Assembly: GCF_003601925.1 (NCBI RefSeq)
Contig: NZ_QZWH01000001.1
Span: forward strand, 124,001 to 188,000
DNA: 64,000 nucleotides
Source: Buttiauxella izardii
GTDB taxonomy: Bacteria > Pseudomonadota > Gammaproteobacteria > Enterobacterales > Enterobacteriaceae
Direction of reading: 5' to 3'
Numbering within the stretch: the stretch's first letter is position 1; each line of letters opens with the position of its first letter. Positions 21,927-31,333 of this stretch are shown in pieces. The notes under the pieces are model-generated. The model saw only the letters and a program-made list of their open reading frames with translations. It was not told where the DNA came from and ran no database searches. A program made the translations under genes and the position numbers.

Positions 21927-22520
21927 TTAATCTTTGGAGAGAAGGTGGCCCATTTTGGCCGCTTTGGTATCCAGATAATGCGCGTTCTTCGGGTTGCGTC
22001 CCACAATCAGCGGGACTCGCTCAGTGATATTAATTCCTGCCTCAGACAGAATCTCAACCTTTTGCGGATTATTGGTCAGCAAGCGCACGGCATTAATGCC
22101 CAATAATTTAAACATGTCAGCGCAGAGCGTGAAGTCGCGCTCATCGGCAGCAAAACCGAGCTGGTGGTTGGCTTCCACGGTGTCGTAGCCTTTATCCTGC
22201 AACGCATAGGCGCGGATTTTATTCAGCAGACCAATGTTTCGACCTTCCTGGCGGTGATACAGCAACACACCACGGCCTTCTTCGGCAATTTGAGTCAGCG
22301 CAGCTTCAAGCTGGAAACCGCAGTCGCAGCGCAGGCTGAAAAGGGCATCGCCCGTCAGACACTCTGAATGTACGCGCGCCAGAACAGAATCATTTCCAGT
22401 AATGTCACCAAAAACCAAAGCAACGTGATCTTGCCCGGTTGCCAGTTCTTCAAAACCCACCATCAGGAAATCGCCCCATGGGGTTGGCAGTTTGGCTTCT
22501 GCCACACGTTTAAGCTGCAT
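21927..22520 (-). CDS. ribA: GTP cyclohydrolase II
   Basis: RibA opens GTP to the pyrimidine precursor of riboflavin, releasing formate and pyrophosphate. The 197-residue protein has the zinc-binding cysteines in [18 protein letters not shown] and the catalytic [13 protein letters not shown] stretch. Length and termini match the family. No FMN riboswitch is visible upstream, in keeping with E. coli, where that element precedes ribB. Confidence 0.97.
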   Translation of the reverse strand: MQLKRVAEAKLPTPWGDFLMVGFEELATGQDHVALVFGDITGNDSVLARVHSECLTGDALFSLRCDCGFQLEAALTQIAEEGRGVLLYHRQEGRNIGLLNKIRAYALQDKGYDTVEANHQLGFAADERDFTLCADMFKLLGINAVRLLTNNPQKVEILSEAGINITERVPLIVGRNPKNAHYLDTKAAKMGHLLSKD

Positions 22521-22739
22521 GTGATTCTCCAGGTACTCAATTGGCTCACGAAGTAAAGACTCGCGTGATACCTGCCAGCTTTCTGGCTTGTTAAATTACT
22601 TCGGGCTATTTTGCCACAACGCCGGGCACTTCGCCTAATTGGCTGGGCGCACTCCTATTTTTACGCGTAAAGGTACGCCACGTTTTCCCATCGGTGCGCT
22701 TTATCGGGTATTCTTAATGCTCAAATTGCATAAGGAAAA

Positions 22740-23507
22740 GTGATGCGGGCAATAGCGAAACGAACAACGATTGGGGCCGGAATACTTTTAATCATGCCGA
22801 TGGCCGTCTGGATCTCAGGCTGGCAATGGGTTCCTGGTGCGCAGGGCGCCTGGCTTAAAATGATGTATTGGGTGACAGAAACCGTGACCCAACCCTGGGG
22901 CATCATTACCCATGTTTGTTTGTGTGCCTGGTTTTTATGGTGCCTGAGGTTTCGCCTAAAAGCGGCTGTCATGTTATTTGCCATCCTCGGCGCGGCTATT
23001 CTCGTTGGGCAGGGGGTTAAATCTGTCATTAAAGATAAAGTCCAGGAGCCTCGTCCTTTCGTAGTATGGCTGGAAAAAACACAACATATTCCGACAGATG
23101 AGTTCTACAATTTAAAACGTAAGCAACGCAGTGAACTGGTAAAAAGTCAGCTTGAGTCGCAGTCGCAAGTGCCGGGGTGGTTGCGTAAACACTGGCAAAA
23201 AGAGACGGGCTTTGCTTTCCCTTCTGGCCACACCATGTTTGCGGCGAGTTGGGCATTATTGGGCGTGGGTCTTTTATGGCCGCGTAGACGCACCTGGACC
23301 ATTGCGCTGTTATTAGTTTGGGCTACCGGTGTGATGGGGAGCCGTATGGTGCTCGGTATGCACTGGCCGCGCGATTTAGTGGTCGCAACATTAATCTCCT
23401 GGATATTAATTACCCTGGCGACCTGGCTTGCTCAGAAAATATGCGGGCCGCTATCGCCGCCAAGGCAAGAAGCTGAGGAAATAGCCGAACGAGACGCTGA
23501 ACCTTGA
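22740..23507 (+). CDS. pgpB: Phosphatidylglycerophosphatase B / undecaprenyl pyrophosphate phosphatase
   Basis: PgpB is an integral membrane PAP2 phosphatase acting on phosphatidylglycerophosphate, phosphatidate and undecaprenyl pyrophosphate. All three PAP2 motifs are present: KDKVQEPRP (97-105), PSGH (160-163) and SRMVLGMH (200-207), giving the phosphate pocket and catalytic histidines. About six membrane helices are visible. The 255-residue length is usual. It is divergent from ribA. Confidence 0.96.
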   Translation: MMRAIAKRTTIGAGILLIMPMAVWISGWQWVPGAQGAWLKMMYWVTETVTQPWGIITHVCLCAWFLWCLRFRLKAAVMLFAILGAAILVGQGVKSVIKDKVQEPRPFVVWLEKTQHIPTDEFYNLKRKQRSELVKSQLESQSQVPGWLRKHWQKETGFAFPSGHTMFAASWALLGVGLLWPRRRTWTIALLLVWATGVMGSRMVLGMHWPRDLVVATLISWILITLATWLAQKICGPLSPPRQEAEEIAERDAEP

Positions 23508-23647
23508 GAATCTTGATTTAATCCCCATTTCTTATGAATTGGACGTCGCTAATGGATTCCACGAACCACAGGGAAATGGTAGTTTATACAGTTGGAAATG
23601 CATTAGGGCATAATTTAGTCGCGTAAGACCACATGACGGGAAGTAAT

Positions 23648-23953
23648 GTGAAATATTTATTCATTTTCTTACTGGTGCTAGCGATATTTGTGATTTCTGT
23701 CACTCTGGGCGCGCAAAACGATCAGGTTGTACATTTCAATTATCTGTTGGCACAAGGCGAGTATCGCGTCTCCACCTTACTGGCGACTCTTTTTGCTGCG
23801 GGTTTTTTACTGGGCTGGATGATTTGTGGCCTGTTCTGGTTGCGTTTGCGTGTTTCAATTGCCCGCGCCGATCGCAAGATCAAACGCCTCGAACAGCAAA
23901 TTAGCACCGCTTCTGACGCCACCACAGTGGTTGTACCGGCTGTGAAGGAATAA
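23648..23953 (+). CDS. lapA: LapA, LPS assembly protein A
   Basis: LapA (YciS) is a small inner-membrane protein with two helices (about 1-20 and 38-60) and a cytoplasmic coiled tail. It works beside LapB in LPS homeostasis. I choose the GTG at 23648, giving MKYLFIFLLVLAIF and 101 residues like the E. coli protein, with GGGAAG just before it. An ATG five codons earlier lacks a site. It is followed by lapB after six bases. Confidence 0.9.
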   Translation: MKYLFIFLLVLAIFVISVTLGAQNDQVVHFNYLLAQGEYRVSTLLATLFAAGFLLGWMICGLFWLRLRVSIARADRKIKRLEQQISTASDATTVVVPAVKE

Positions 23954-23959
23954 CCTGCC

Positions 23960-25129
23960 ATGCTGGAATTGTTGTTTCTGCTGCTGCCTATTGCTGCCGC
24001 TTATGGCTGGTACATGGGGCGCAGAAGCGCGCATCAAGACAAGCAACAAGAAGCTAACCGCCTGTCGCGTGATTACGTGGCGGGGGTTAACTTTTTGCTG
24101 TCTAACCAGCAAGATAAAGCCGTAGATTTATTCCTCGACATGCTCAAAGAGGATACCAGCACCGTTGAGGCTCACCTCACGCTGGGTAACCTGTTCCGTT
24201 CTCGCGGTGAAGTTGACCGCGCCATTCGTATCCACCAGTCATTAATGGAAAGTGCCTCGTTAACTTACGAGCAGCGCCTGCTGGCGGTTCAGCAGCTGGG
24301 CCGTGACTATATGGCTGCCGGTTTGTACGACCGCGCAGAGGATATGTTTGGGCAATTGATCGACGAAACAGATTTCCGCATTGGTGCCTTGCAACAATTG
24401 CTGCTGATTCATCAGGCCACCAGCGACTGGCAAAAAGCCATTGATGTCGCCGAACGTCTGGTGAAGCTGGGTAAAGATAAACAGCGTACCGAAATTGCAC
24501 ACTTCTACTGCGAGCAAGCTTTGCAACTGATGGGCAGCGACGATCTTGATCGCGCCATGTCGCTGCTGAAGAAGGGCGCAGCGGCAGATAAAAACTGCGC
24601 ACGGGTTTCCATCATGATGGGCCGAATTTTCATGGCTCGAAATGAATACGCAAAAGCGGTTGAATCACTACAGCGCGTAATCAATCAAGATAGCGAGCTT
24701 GTGAGCGAAACCCTCGAAATGCTCCAGACCTGCTATCAACAACTGGATAAACCGGAAGAGTGGGAGACATTCCTCAAACGTTGTGTTGAAGAGAATACGG
24801 GTGCCGGGGCAGAACTGATGCTGGCGGAAATCCTTGAGCACAAAGAAGGGTCTGAAGTGGCGCAAGTTTATATTAATCGCCAGCTTCAGCGCCATCCCAC
24901 TATGCGAGTGTTCCACCGTCTGATGGATTACCACTTGCAAGAAGCGGAAGAAGGGCGCGCGAAAGAAAGCCTGATGGTGTTACGAAACATGGTTGGCGAG
25001 CAAGTGCGCACCAAACCGCGTTATCGTTGCCAGAAGTGCGGGTTTACGGCTTTCACCATGTACTGGCATTGCCCATCTTGCCGTGCATGGTCAACCATTA
25101 AACCAATACGTGGCCTGGACGGGCAATAA
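23960..25129 (+). CDS. lapB: LapB, TPR-rubredoxin regulator of LPS synthesis
   Basis: LapB (YciM) directs LpxC to degradation by FtsH and so limits lipid A synthesis. The 389-residue protein has one amino-terminal membrane helix (about 1-19), a run of tetratricopeptide repeats (about 35-340), and a carboxy-terminal rubredoxin-like metal site with paired cysteines (CQKCGF and CPSCRAW). Length matches E. coli exactly. It overlaps nothing but is tightly linked to lapA. Confidence 0.97.
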   Translation: MLELLFLLLPIAAAYGWYMGRRSAHQDKQQEANRLSRDYVAGVNFLLSNQQDKAVDLFLDMLKEDTSTVEAHLTLGNLFRSRGEVDRAIRIHQSLMESASLTYEQRLLAVQQLGRDYMAAGLYDRAEDMFGQLIDETDFRIGALQQLLLIHQATSDWQKAIDVAERLVKLGKDKQRTEIAHFYCEQALQLMGSDDLDRAMSLLKKGAAADKNCARVSIMMGRIFMARNEYAKAVESLQRVINQDSELVSETLEMLQTCYQQLDKPEEWETFLKRCVEENTGAGAELMLAEILEHKEGSEVAQVYINRQLQRHPTMRVFHRLMDYHLQEAEEGRAKESLMVLRNMVGEQVRTKPRYRCQKCGFTAFTMYWHCPSCRAWSTIKPIRGLDGQ

Positions 25130-25333
25130 CGCGTCGATGCCTTAAGTTATAAAAAAAGCCCGTACTTTAGTTACAACATACTTATATTTATTAAGCTTAC
25201 GGATACTTCGGCACCGAGTCGTTTATGCCATGCAGTGTGCAATGGCAGCTGTGATTTTCTGCCCACCGCGAGTAGAATGCTTGCCGTTTATCTCTTGCGC
25301 CTCGATGGTGCCCAACAGTCAGAAGGTTTAGCC

Positions 25334-26071
25334 ATGAATTCAACCGCATCCTCCTCCTCCCGTGTTGCCACCGATTCCCCTATAGTCGTTGCACTTGATT
25401 ACGATAATCGTGATAACGCTTTGGCTTTCATTGATCGCATCGACCCGCGTGATTGCCGTCTGAAAGTGGGCAAAGAGATGTTTACTCTGTTTGGGCCGCA
25501 ACTGGTGCGTGATATCCAACAGCGTGGTTTCGATGTTTTTCTCGACCTGAAATTTCACGATATCCCGAATACCACGGCGCGAGCGGTTGCGGCAGCAGCG
25601 GAACTTGGCGTGTGGATGGTGAACGTTCATGCCAGCGGCGGGGCGCGCATGATGAGTGCGGCGCGAGAAGCATTACAACCATTTGGCAAAGACGCGCCAC
25701 TGCTGATTGCTGTGACCGTTCTGACCAGTATGGAAGCCAGTGATCTGGCCGATCTCGGTATCACCACCACGCCTGCGGAATATGCAGAACGTCTGGCGCG
25801 TTTAACGCAAAATTGCGGGTTAGATGGCGTGGTATGTTCAGCTCATGAAGCTGTACGTTTCAAATCTGAACTGGGCAAGGCGTTTAAACTGATTACTCCA
25901 GGCATTCGTCCGGCAGGAAGTGACGCAGGCGATCAGCGCCGCATCATGACGCCGCAACAAGCACAGAGTGCAGGAGTCGATTACATGGTAATTGGACGCC
26001 CGATCACCCAATCTGCAAATCCAGCTCAGACTCTGCGTGAAATCCGTGAGTCATTACAGCAGGGGGCATGA
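25334..26071 (+). CDS. pyrF: Orotidine 5'-phosphate decarboxylase
   Basis: PyrF makes UMP from OMP. The 245-residue TIM-barrel protein carries the catalytic [10 protein letters not shown] motif and the VALDY start of the barrel, with TPGIRP and VIGRPIT near the end. A longer frame begins at 25235, but ATG 25334 aligns with E. coli and follows AAGGTTT. It is coupled to yciH by a TGATG overlap. Confidence 0.97.
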   Translation: MNSTASSSSRVATDSPIVVALDYDNRDNALAFIDRIDPRDCRLKVGKEMFTLFGPQLVRDIQQRGFDVFLDLKFHDIPNTTARAVAAAAELGVWMVNVHASGGARMMSAAREALQPFGKDAPLLIAVTVLTSMEASDLADLGITTTPAEYAERLARLTQNCGLDGVVCSAHEAVRFKSELGKAFKLITPGIRPAGSDAGDQRRIMTPQQAQSAGVDYMVIGRPITQSANPAQTLREIRESLQQGA

Positions 26072-26397
26072 TGAAAGACGACAACAGCCGTTTAGTTTAT
26101 TCCACCGAAACAGGCCGTATTGACGAACCCAAAGCCGCACCGGTTCGCGAAAAGGGGGATGGCATCGTTCGCATTCAGCGCCAGACTTCTGGCCGTAAAG
26201 GCAAGGGCGTATGCCTGATCACCGGAATTGATGCAGATGACGCCACGCTTACGGCAATCGCCGCAGAACTTAAGAAAAAGTGCGGCTGCGGTGGCTCACT
26301 GAAAGATGGCGTTATTGAAATTCAGGGCGACAAACGCGACCTGATTAAATCGCTGCTGGAAGCGAAAGGCATGAAGGTAAAATTAGCAGGCGGTTGA
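26071..26397 (+). CDS. yciH: YciH, SUI1/eIF1-like protein
   Basis: YciH is a bacterial relative of eukaryotic initiation factor eIF1, 108 residues here. It has the SUI1 fold with RIQRQTSGRKGKGV and a KKKCGCGGS loop. In E. coli it affects start selection and initiation fidelity. Two adjacent ATG codons exist; the second, within the pyrF stop (TGATG), gives [15 protein letters not shown], which matches the family start. Confidence 0.93.
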   Translation: MKDDNSRLVYSTETGRIDEPKAAPVREKGDGIVRIQRQTSGRKGKGVCLITGIDADDATLTAIAAELKKKCGCGGSLKDGVIEIQGDKRDLIKSLLEAKGMKVKLAGG

Positions 26398-26408
26398 TTT
26401 ATCTAAAC

Positions 26409-26431
26409 TATACCCAAAATAATTTGAGTTG
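26409..26431 (+). repeat. Copy 1 of a 23-bp dispersed intergenic repeat
   Basis: The element starts TATACCCAAAATAATT and ends GAGTTG. An inverted copy at 63093-63115 matches at 21 of 23 positions. Similar short motifs occur widely between genes of enteric bacteria. Confidence 0.6.
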
Positions 26432-26441
26432 AAAATAGTTA

Positions 26442-26470
26442 GGCCACGGTAAATATACCGTGGCCTTTAT
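26442..26470 (+). terminator. yciH terminator
   Basis: GGCCACGGTA and TACCGTGGCC form a 10-bp perfect stem around AATA, followed by TTTATT. Confidence 0.9.
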
Positions 26471-26550
26471 TATGACTGCTGTAAGTCAGACCTGAATATT
26501 AACGCTTTTATAATTATTCAAAGCAATTAAGCTGTTACTGGCATCAAGCT

Positions 26551-26769
26551 TTATTTACCTACCTGATGGCCGATAATACCACCGACTGCTGCACCACCTA
26601 ATGTACCCAGAGTGCTTCCGTCAGTTAATACAGCACCACCAAGAGCACCGGCACCTGCACCAATCGCGGTGTTACGGTCACGTTTAGACCAGTTAGAGCA
26701 AGCGCTCAGAGACATCGCAACGGTCAAAGCCAGAACAACGGCGGCAATTTTTTTGTTATTAAAGGTCAT
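26551..26769 (-). CDS. osmB: Osmotically inducible lipoprotein B
   Basis: OsmB is a 72-residue lipoprotein induced by osmotic and stationary-phase stress. The signal peptide ends at the lipobox LSAC, with Cys24 as lipid anchor. The mature part is a glycine-zipper (GAGAGALGGA and GGAAVGGIIG), which suggests membrane-associated helices. GGAGAG precedes the ATG. Its exact role is unknown. Confidence 0.95.
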   Translation of the reverse strand: MTFNNKKIAAVVLALTVAMSLSACSNWSKRDRNTAIGAGAGALGGAVLTDGSTLGTLGGAAVGGIIGHQVGK

Positions 26770-27000
26770 AATACTCTCTCCTGAATTATTGATTCACGGA
26801 AATAAGTCTCTTTAAAAGTATAGTGGCTAAAGCCTGCTTATAAAAAGTCTCCGTGAACGGCATGACGATATAAGACCTAAAAGATAACGCCAGTGATTAT
26901 CACTTCCTGTTATATCGCTATATGAATAGTTTAATTTCTTCATCAGATAACAACAGGTAAATAGTCTTAAAGGATGAGCAGGATAATTCTGATAAGAATA
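26770..27000. other. osmB upstream region
   Basis: The 231 bases after the osmB start hold its promoter region and no credible gene. A TAAGAATA string at 26992-26999 resembles half of an RcsB box, but it lies far from osmB and its match is partial. Confidence 0.35.
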
Positions 27001-27030
27001 CTGCCTGCACGGGTGGCAGGCAGTTAAAAA
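27001..27030 (-). terminator. Terminator after yciT
   Basis: CTGCCTG and CAGGCAG pair around a CACCC-containing loop, just beyond the yciT stop. On the minus strand a short T-rich tract follows. Confidence 0.65.
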
Positions 27031-27035
27031 TGGAA

Positions 27036-27821
27036 TTACTCGAGGGGGAATTGTTTAACGATGTTAACCTGAACGCCGCTGTCCTGAATCTGCTGAATCT
27101 GCTGAATCTGCTGAATCTGCTGCATCGCAAGTTCGCTCAGGCCATCATCGGTGATCACGCGATTAATGCGTGAGACAGGGCCAAGCGTGTAGGGGTGCAT
27201 CGCACCAAATTTACTGCTGTCCGTCAGCACGATGGCTTCGCTGCCTTTTTCCAGCACGGTGTTCACCACATCGGCACGCATCATATCGCGACTGGTAAAC
27301 CCGGTTTCAGGCAAAAAGCCGTCAATCCCAATGAACGCTTTGCTGAAATGCACTTGCTGGATAAACTGGCGCGTCAGCGGCCCAACCATGCTTTCACTTT
27401 TCTTCTGATAAATCCCGCCAAGCAACACCACTTCGCAATCAGTATCTTTCAAAAGATGGGCAATGTAGCTGCTTACGGTTATCAGCGTGATTTTTTTCTG
27501 CTCGGCTAATGCGCGTGCCAGTAGGGCATTACAGCTACCATTTTCGATAAAAATAGTCTCGCCGTCGTTAACCAACGTCGCAGCAAAATCAGCAAGTTGA
27601 CGTTTCAACGAATAATTGTTCATCATTCGCGTTTCAACATCTTCGCTATCGAGCGGCACAGCGTAACCGTGAGCACGGCGCAGGTAGTTTTTTTTCTCCA
27701 GAAGATTGAGATCCTGGCGAATGGTCACTTCTGAAACACCGGTTGTTTTAGCGAGCGAGGCCACACTCATGCGGCCTTGATCGATAACCATTTGTAAGAT
27801 TATTTGTTGTCTGGAGTTCAT
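27036..27821 (-). CDS. yciT: YciT, DeoR-family transcription regulator
   Basis: YciT has a DeoR-type HTH (about residues 1-57, [11 protein letters not shown] recognition helix) and a sugar-phosphate sensor domain ([27 protein letters not shown]). It has 261 residues, longer than E. coli YciT, and its tail holds four QQI/IQQ units that E. coli lacks. The ATG at 27821 matches MNSRQQ. It lies 42 bases behind ybiW on the same strand, so it is probably cotranscribed with ybiYW. That suggests control of this cluster and a phosphorylated sugar as inducer. Confidence 0.92.
   Translation of the reverse strand: MNSRQQIILQMVIDQGRMSVASLAKTTGVSEVTIRQDLNLLEKKNYLRRAHGYAVPLDSEDVETRMMNNYSLKRQLADFAATLVNDGETIFIENGSCNALLARALAEQKKITLITVSSYIAHLLKDTDCEVVLLGGIYQKKSESMVGPLTRQFIQQVHFSKAFIGIDGFLPETGFTSRDMMRADVVNTVLEKGSEAIVLTDSSKFGAMHPYTLGPVSRINRVITDDGLSELAMQQIQQIQQIQQIQDSGVQVNIVKQFPLE
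27084..27119 (-). repeat. Four perfect 9-bp tandem repeats inside yciT
   Basis: The plus-strand unit CTGAATCTG occurs four times in a row and a fifth partial copy follows. It encodes a QQI repeat in the YciT tail. Because nine is a multiple of three, copy-number change keeps the frame. Confidence 0.95.
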
Positions 27822-27863
27822 GTCAGCCAATTATGGGCGGTGCTTAATGCACCGCCGGGATTA

Positions 27864-30296
27864 TCAAAGTGTATGTTCTGTACGGGCTATAATATCATCC
27901 TGAGCGTCTGGAGATAAGGCAGTAAAGAAAGCAGAGTAACCTGCTACACGCACCACCAGATCACGATATTTATCAGGATGTTGTTTGGCATCTAACAGGG
28001 TTTCACGGGAAACAATGTTGTATTGCACATGCCAGCCTTTGTGCGCCTCAAAGAAAGTACGCAGCATAAACATCAACTTCTCGCGGTCACGTGGGTTATC
28101 CAGAGTGGCCGGATTCAGTTTCTGATTCAGTAAAACACCGCCCAGAATTTTGCTGGTTGGCAATTTGCCGACGGAACTGATCACCGCAGTTGGCCCGAGG
28201 CGATCGGTGCCTGAAGCTGGGCTTGCGCCTTCCGCCAGTGGCGTTGTCGCTTTGCGTCCATCCGGCGTTGCCATAGTAGCAGCACCAAACGGCACGTTTG
28301 CAGAAATAGACGATGTGCCTGCGTAGTAAGTCCCGCCGATCGGGCCACGGCCAAAGCGCGTGTTGTGATACTGCTTCAGCTCATCGATATAAGTCTGGTA
28401 TGCGCGGGCTAACAACAAATCCACTTCATCTTCATCGTTACCATATTTTGGCGCGCCGTTAATCAAACGCTGGCGTAACTGCTCACCGGTTAAACCATCA
28501 AAATCATTCGCCAGTGCTTCTGCTAACTGCTGCTGCCCAATGGCACCTTGCTCAAACACCAGTTTTTTGACAGCGGCGAGGCCGTTACCGAGGTTGGCGA
28601 TACCGACTTGCAGGCCAGAAACCCAGTCGTATTTTGCGCCACCTTGTTTGACGCTCTTACCGCGTTCGATGCAATCATCCACCAGCGCTGAACACAGAAT
28701 ATCGTGAGCATTCTCTTCAAGAACCGTATCCACAACGCATTCTATTTCGATAGATTTCTGGGTGTAGTAGCGAATTTGTGTGTCCCATGCGTCCATCACT
28801 TGCTCAAACTGGGAGAAATTCCCTGCGGAAAGAGCATGTTCCTGCGGCAGGAAAACTTTGCCACTGGTTGCATCACGGCCACTTTCAAGCGCCGCCAGCA
28901 TGACACGCGCGAAGTTGATGAAGCTCATGCCGGTGCAACGATAACCCCATTTGCCGCCAACTGCTGTTTCGATGCACCCGATGGCTGCGTAATCGTAGGC
29001 ATCTTCGCGGCTGACACCCAGTTTGATAAATTCATCGATGACGATCTCATCATTGTTAAAGGCCGGCATCCCGAAACCACAGCGAATCACCTGCACACAG
29101 GCATCGAGGAAATCATTGCTCATGCCCGCATGGTAACGCACGCTCAAGTTGGGTTGTGTGGATCGTAACTGGCCGCAAGACTCCAGAATGGCGTAGGAGA
29201 GTGGGTTAACCGCGTCAACCGCTTCGCCATTCACCAACGTTTGACCGCCAATCGTCACGTTCTGGTAAAGCGGGCTACCGGCTGATGCTTTGGAGTGCGA
29301 GCCGGAGCGAATTTTGTTCACTTCAAGCAATTTCAACCAGCAGCTTTGCAGAAGTTCAATGGCCTGGTCGCGACCCAGCGTTTGCTCAAGCTCAACATCA
29401 CGGCGATACCACGGATACAGGAACTGATCGAGGCGACCAAACGACACAGAGTGGCCGTTAGATTCAATTTGCAATACCAGTTGAACAAAGTAGCTCAACT
29501 GCAATGCCTGCCAGAAAGAAGTCGGTTTGTTATGGGCGATCAGTTCGCAGTTTTCAGCAATGGCCAGTAATTCATCACGACGCGCCACGCGTTTTTCGGT
29601 TGCTGCCATTTCTTTGGCAAGAACCGCGAAACGACTGATATGGTCGCTTAATGCCACAAAAGTAATATCGATGGCTTTAAGGAACTGTTCTTTGTGCAAA
29701 TCTTCCCAATCGGTGAGATGTAAACGCGAACGGCGTTCAGCCACTTTTGCACGCAAACCGTCAATGCCTAACTCCAGCAGCAGCGGGAAGTTGACCGCAA
29801 GGTGCGCATCGCCTGAAGTCATGTTGCCTTCAGCTTTAATAATCCCACTCGCCAGCAGCTCTTTTTGCTCGTCAGTAAACATGCCGTAGCAACGATCTTG
29901 CACGGTCTGGCCGCGCCACCATGGGCAAATCTCATGCATTACTGCCTTATCAGCTTCTGAAATAGAGAAGCCTGCGCCAGGGCGGTCGCCCAGTTCGTCG
30001 ATCTCAGTTTCAATCCAGCCAACCGTATATTCCGGGAAGAACGGCGCACCGCGCACGTGGCTGGCCTGGTTGCCGACGATCAGCTCGTCGTGTTTGATCC
30101 AAATGGTGCGTTCCGCCAGATGATGGGCGAGGGCCAATGCGCGGCGCACCGGCAAAGGTTTGTCCTGGTGCTGCTGATAAATCGCCGTGTAATGTTGCGC
30201 ACGTTCGGTGCAAACCGGTGGCTTAACGATATGAATTAACGCTTCTTTATGGTCTTTGATGCGTTGGCTTAAGGTGTTCAGGTTCAGTTGGGTCAT
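27864..30296 (-). CDS. ybiW: Glycyl radical enzyme YbiW, probable 1,5-anhydroglucitol-6-phosphate lyase
   Basis: The 810-residue protein matches E. coli YbiW (PflF) nearly throughout. It has the thiyl cysteine Cys441 and Glu443 in GCIE and the radical glycine Gly786 in RVAGYSAFF. It lacks the tandem active cysteines of true pyruvate formate-lyase, so the older name is misleading. As I recall, recent work assigns YbiW to ring opening of 1,5-anhydroglucitol 6-phosphate, giving 1-deoxyfructose 6-phosphate for FsaA to split. The adjacent fsaA and activase fit that. It lies four bases after ybiY and is oxygen-sensitive by family. Confidence 0.93.
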   Translation of the reverse strand: MTQLNLNTLSQRIKDHKEALIHIVKPPVCTERAQHYTAIYQQHQDKPLPVRRALALAHHLAERTIWIKHDELIVGNQASHVRGAPFFPEYTVGWIETEIDELGDRPGAGFSISEADKAVMHEICPWWRGQTVQDRCYGMFTDEQKELLASGIIKAEGNMTSGDAHLAVNFPLLLELGIDGLRAKVAERRSRLHLTDWEDLHKEQFLKAIDITFVALSDHISRFAVLAKEMAATEKRVARRDELLAIAENCELIAHNKPTSFWQALQLSYFVQLVLQIESNGHSVSFGRLDQFLYPWYRRDVELEQTLGRDQAIELLQSCWLKLLEVNKIRSGSHSKASAGSPLYQNVTIGGQTLVNGEAVDAVNPLSYAILESCGQLRSTQPNLSVRYHAGMSNDFLDACVQVIRCGFGMPAFNNDEIVIDEFIKLGVSREDAYDYAAIGCIETAVGGKWGYRCTGMSFINFARVMLAALESGRDATSGKVFLPQEHALSAGNFSQFEQVMDAWDTQIRYYTQKSIEIECVVDTVLEENAHDILCSALVDDCIERGKSVKQGGAKYDWVSGLQVGIANLGNGLAAVKKLVFEQGAIGQQQLAEALANDFDGLTGEQLRQRLINGAPKYGNDEDEVDLLLARAYQTYIDELKQYHNTRFGRGPIGGTYYAGTSSISANVPFGAATMATPDGRKATTPLAEGASPASGTDRLGPTAVISSVGKLPTSKILGGVLLNQKLNPATLDNPRDREKLMFMLRTFFEAHKGWHVQYNIVSRETLLDAKQHPDKYRDLVVRVAGYSAFFTALSPDAQDDIIARTEHTL

Positions 30297-30300
30297 CGGT

Positions 30301-31200
30301 TTATCCTCTTATCCAGGCGGTCATCCCTTTTTGGCTTGCGTACTGCTGGGCAAATTCCAGCAATTCCGGCGCATCAAGGGGTTGCTGCGCGGCCAGATAA
30401 GGGAGATTCAGGAGTTTGTATTTGTTGATACCTAAGGTGTGGTAAGGCAAAAAGTGAATCGCTTTCACGCCGAGTTCATCGGCGGCAAAATCACTGATGG
30501 CGCGAATAGACTGCTCATCAGCATTAAAATCAGGGATCAGCGGCACGCGAATGGTCATTTCTACATTTCGTGCCGCCAGTTTGCGGAAGTTATCCATCAC
30601 GCGTTCGGCGCTGCCGTCGGTCCATTGTTTAAAACGCGTTGCGTCAACGTGCTTGAGATCGGCGAGCAGTAAATCCAAATGCTCAATCGACGGCTCGATA
30701 TATTTCCATGGCACGTGAAGACAAGATTCGACCGCCGTGTGAATGCCTGCGTCTTTGCTTTTTCTCAGCAATTGTTCCGCGATTTCAGGCTGCATAAACG
30801 GCTCGCCACCAGAAAGCGTAATCCCGCCACCGCTACGGTCATAAAACGGTTTATCACGCAGGACTTTCTGCATGATGGCATCAACGCTTTGGCTTTCACC
30901 GCAAACGCTTAACGCCTGAGTCGGGCAGCAGTCGGTCAACGTTGCCATGTCTTCGGCCATTAATTTTTCGCGGGCGATCACCAACGCATCGTCAACACGA
31001 CTGATTGCATGTGGCGCGGCCTGCGGGCAAAGTTCGCAACCTGCAAGACACAGCCGTTCATCAAACAACACATCCTGATCACGCGCACGGTTCTCTGGGT
31101 TTTGGCACCAGCGGCAGCCTAACGAGCAGCCTTTCAGGAAAACCACGGTGCGGATCCCTGGGCCATCATGTGTTGAGTAACGTTGAATATTAAATAGCAT
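30301..31200 (-). CDS. ybiY: YbiY, radical SAM glycyl-radical-enzyme activase
   Basis: YbiY (PflE) generates the glycyl radical on its partner YbiW. The 299-residue protein has the CxxxCxxC cluster Cys25, Cys29, Cys32 (GCSLGCRWC) and the SAM-binding GGEPF motif. A cysteine-rich insert at about 50-105 (CLAGCELCP and TDCCPTQ) should hold extra [4Fe-4S] clusters, as in most non-PFL activases. It is first in the apparent operon ybiY-ybiW-yciT and divergent from fsaA. Confidence 0.93.
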   Translation of the reverse strand: MLFNIQRYSTHDGPGIRTVVFLKGCSLGCRWCQNPENRARDQDVLFDERLCLAGCELCPQAAPHAISRVDDALVIAREKLMAEDMATLTDCCPTQALSVCGESQSVDAIMQKVLRDKPFYDRSGGGITLSGGEPFMQPEIAEQLLRKSKDAGIHTAVESCLHVPWKYIEPSIEHLDLLLADLKHVDATRFKQWTDGSAERVMDNFRKLAARNVEMTIRVPLIPDFNADEQSIRAISDFAADELGVKAIHFLPYHTLGINKYKLLNLPYLAAQQPLDAPELLEFAQQYASQKGMTAWIRG

Positions 31201-31235
31201 AAGCCCGTCCTTATCTTCTGTTCGTAAATTAGATT

Positions 31236-31251
31236 ACTTTCGAATGAAAGT
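31236..31251. promoter_or_regulatory. Palindrome in the ybiY-fsaA divergent promoter, candidate YciT operator
   Basis: ACTTTCGAATGAAAGT has perfect 6-bp arms around GAAT. DeoR-family regulators often bind TTTCG/CGAAA-like half sites, and a DeoR gene sits in the same operon. Assignment to YciT is inference. Confidence 0.55.
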
Positions 31252-31255
31252 TTTA

Positions 31256-31269
31256 TTGATTTTGATCAG
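31256..31269. promoter_or_regulatory. FNR-like box in the ybiY-fsaA divergent promoter
   Basis: TTGATTTTGATCAG matches the FNR consensus TTGATnnnnATCAA at nine of ten defined positions. Anaerobic activation is what an oxygen-sensitive glycyl radical system would need. Confidence 0.6.
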
Positions 31270-31333
31270 ATAAAGAACAGACAGTGGCGTTATCATGTCG
31301 GCAATGAGATAGATGACCCATCTGGAGAGTTTT

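Noticed and set aside
22521-22739. FMN riboswitch upstream of ribA
   Set aside because: The ribA-pgpB spacer lacks the conserved RFN helices, and in enteric bacteria the riboswitch precedes ribB, not ribA.
26992-26999. RcsB box for osmB
   Set aside because: Only half of the motif is present and it is more than 200 bases from the osmB start.
27084-27119. CRISPR-like array
   Set aside because: The repeats are 9 bp, directly adjacent, without spacers, and within the yciT coding frame.
27864-30296. Pyruvate formate-lyase identity for YbiW
   Set aside because: It has a single active-site cysteine in a GCIE motif rather than adjacent cysteines, and it matches YbiW over its whole length.
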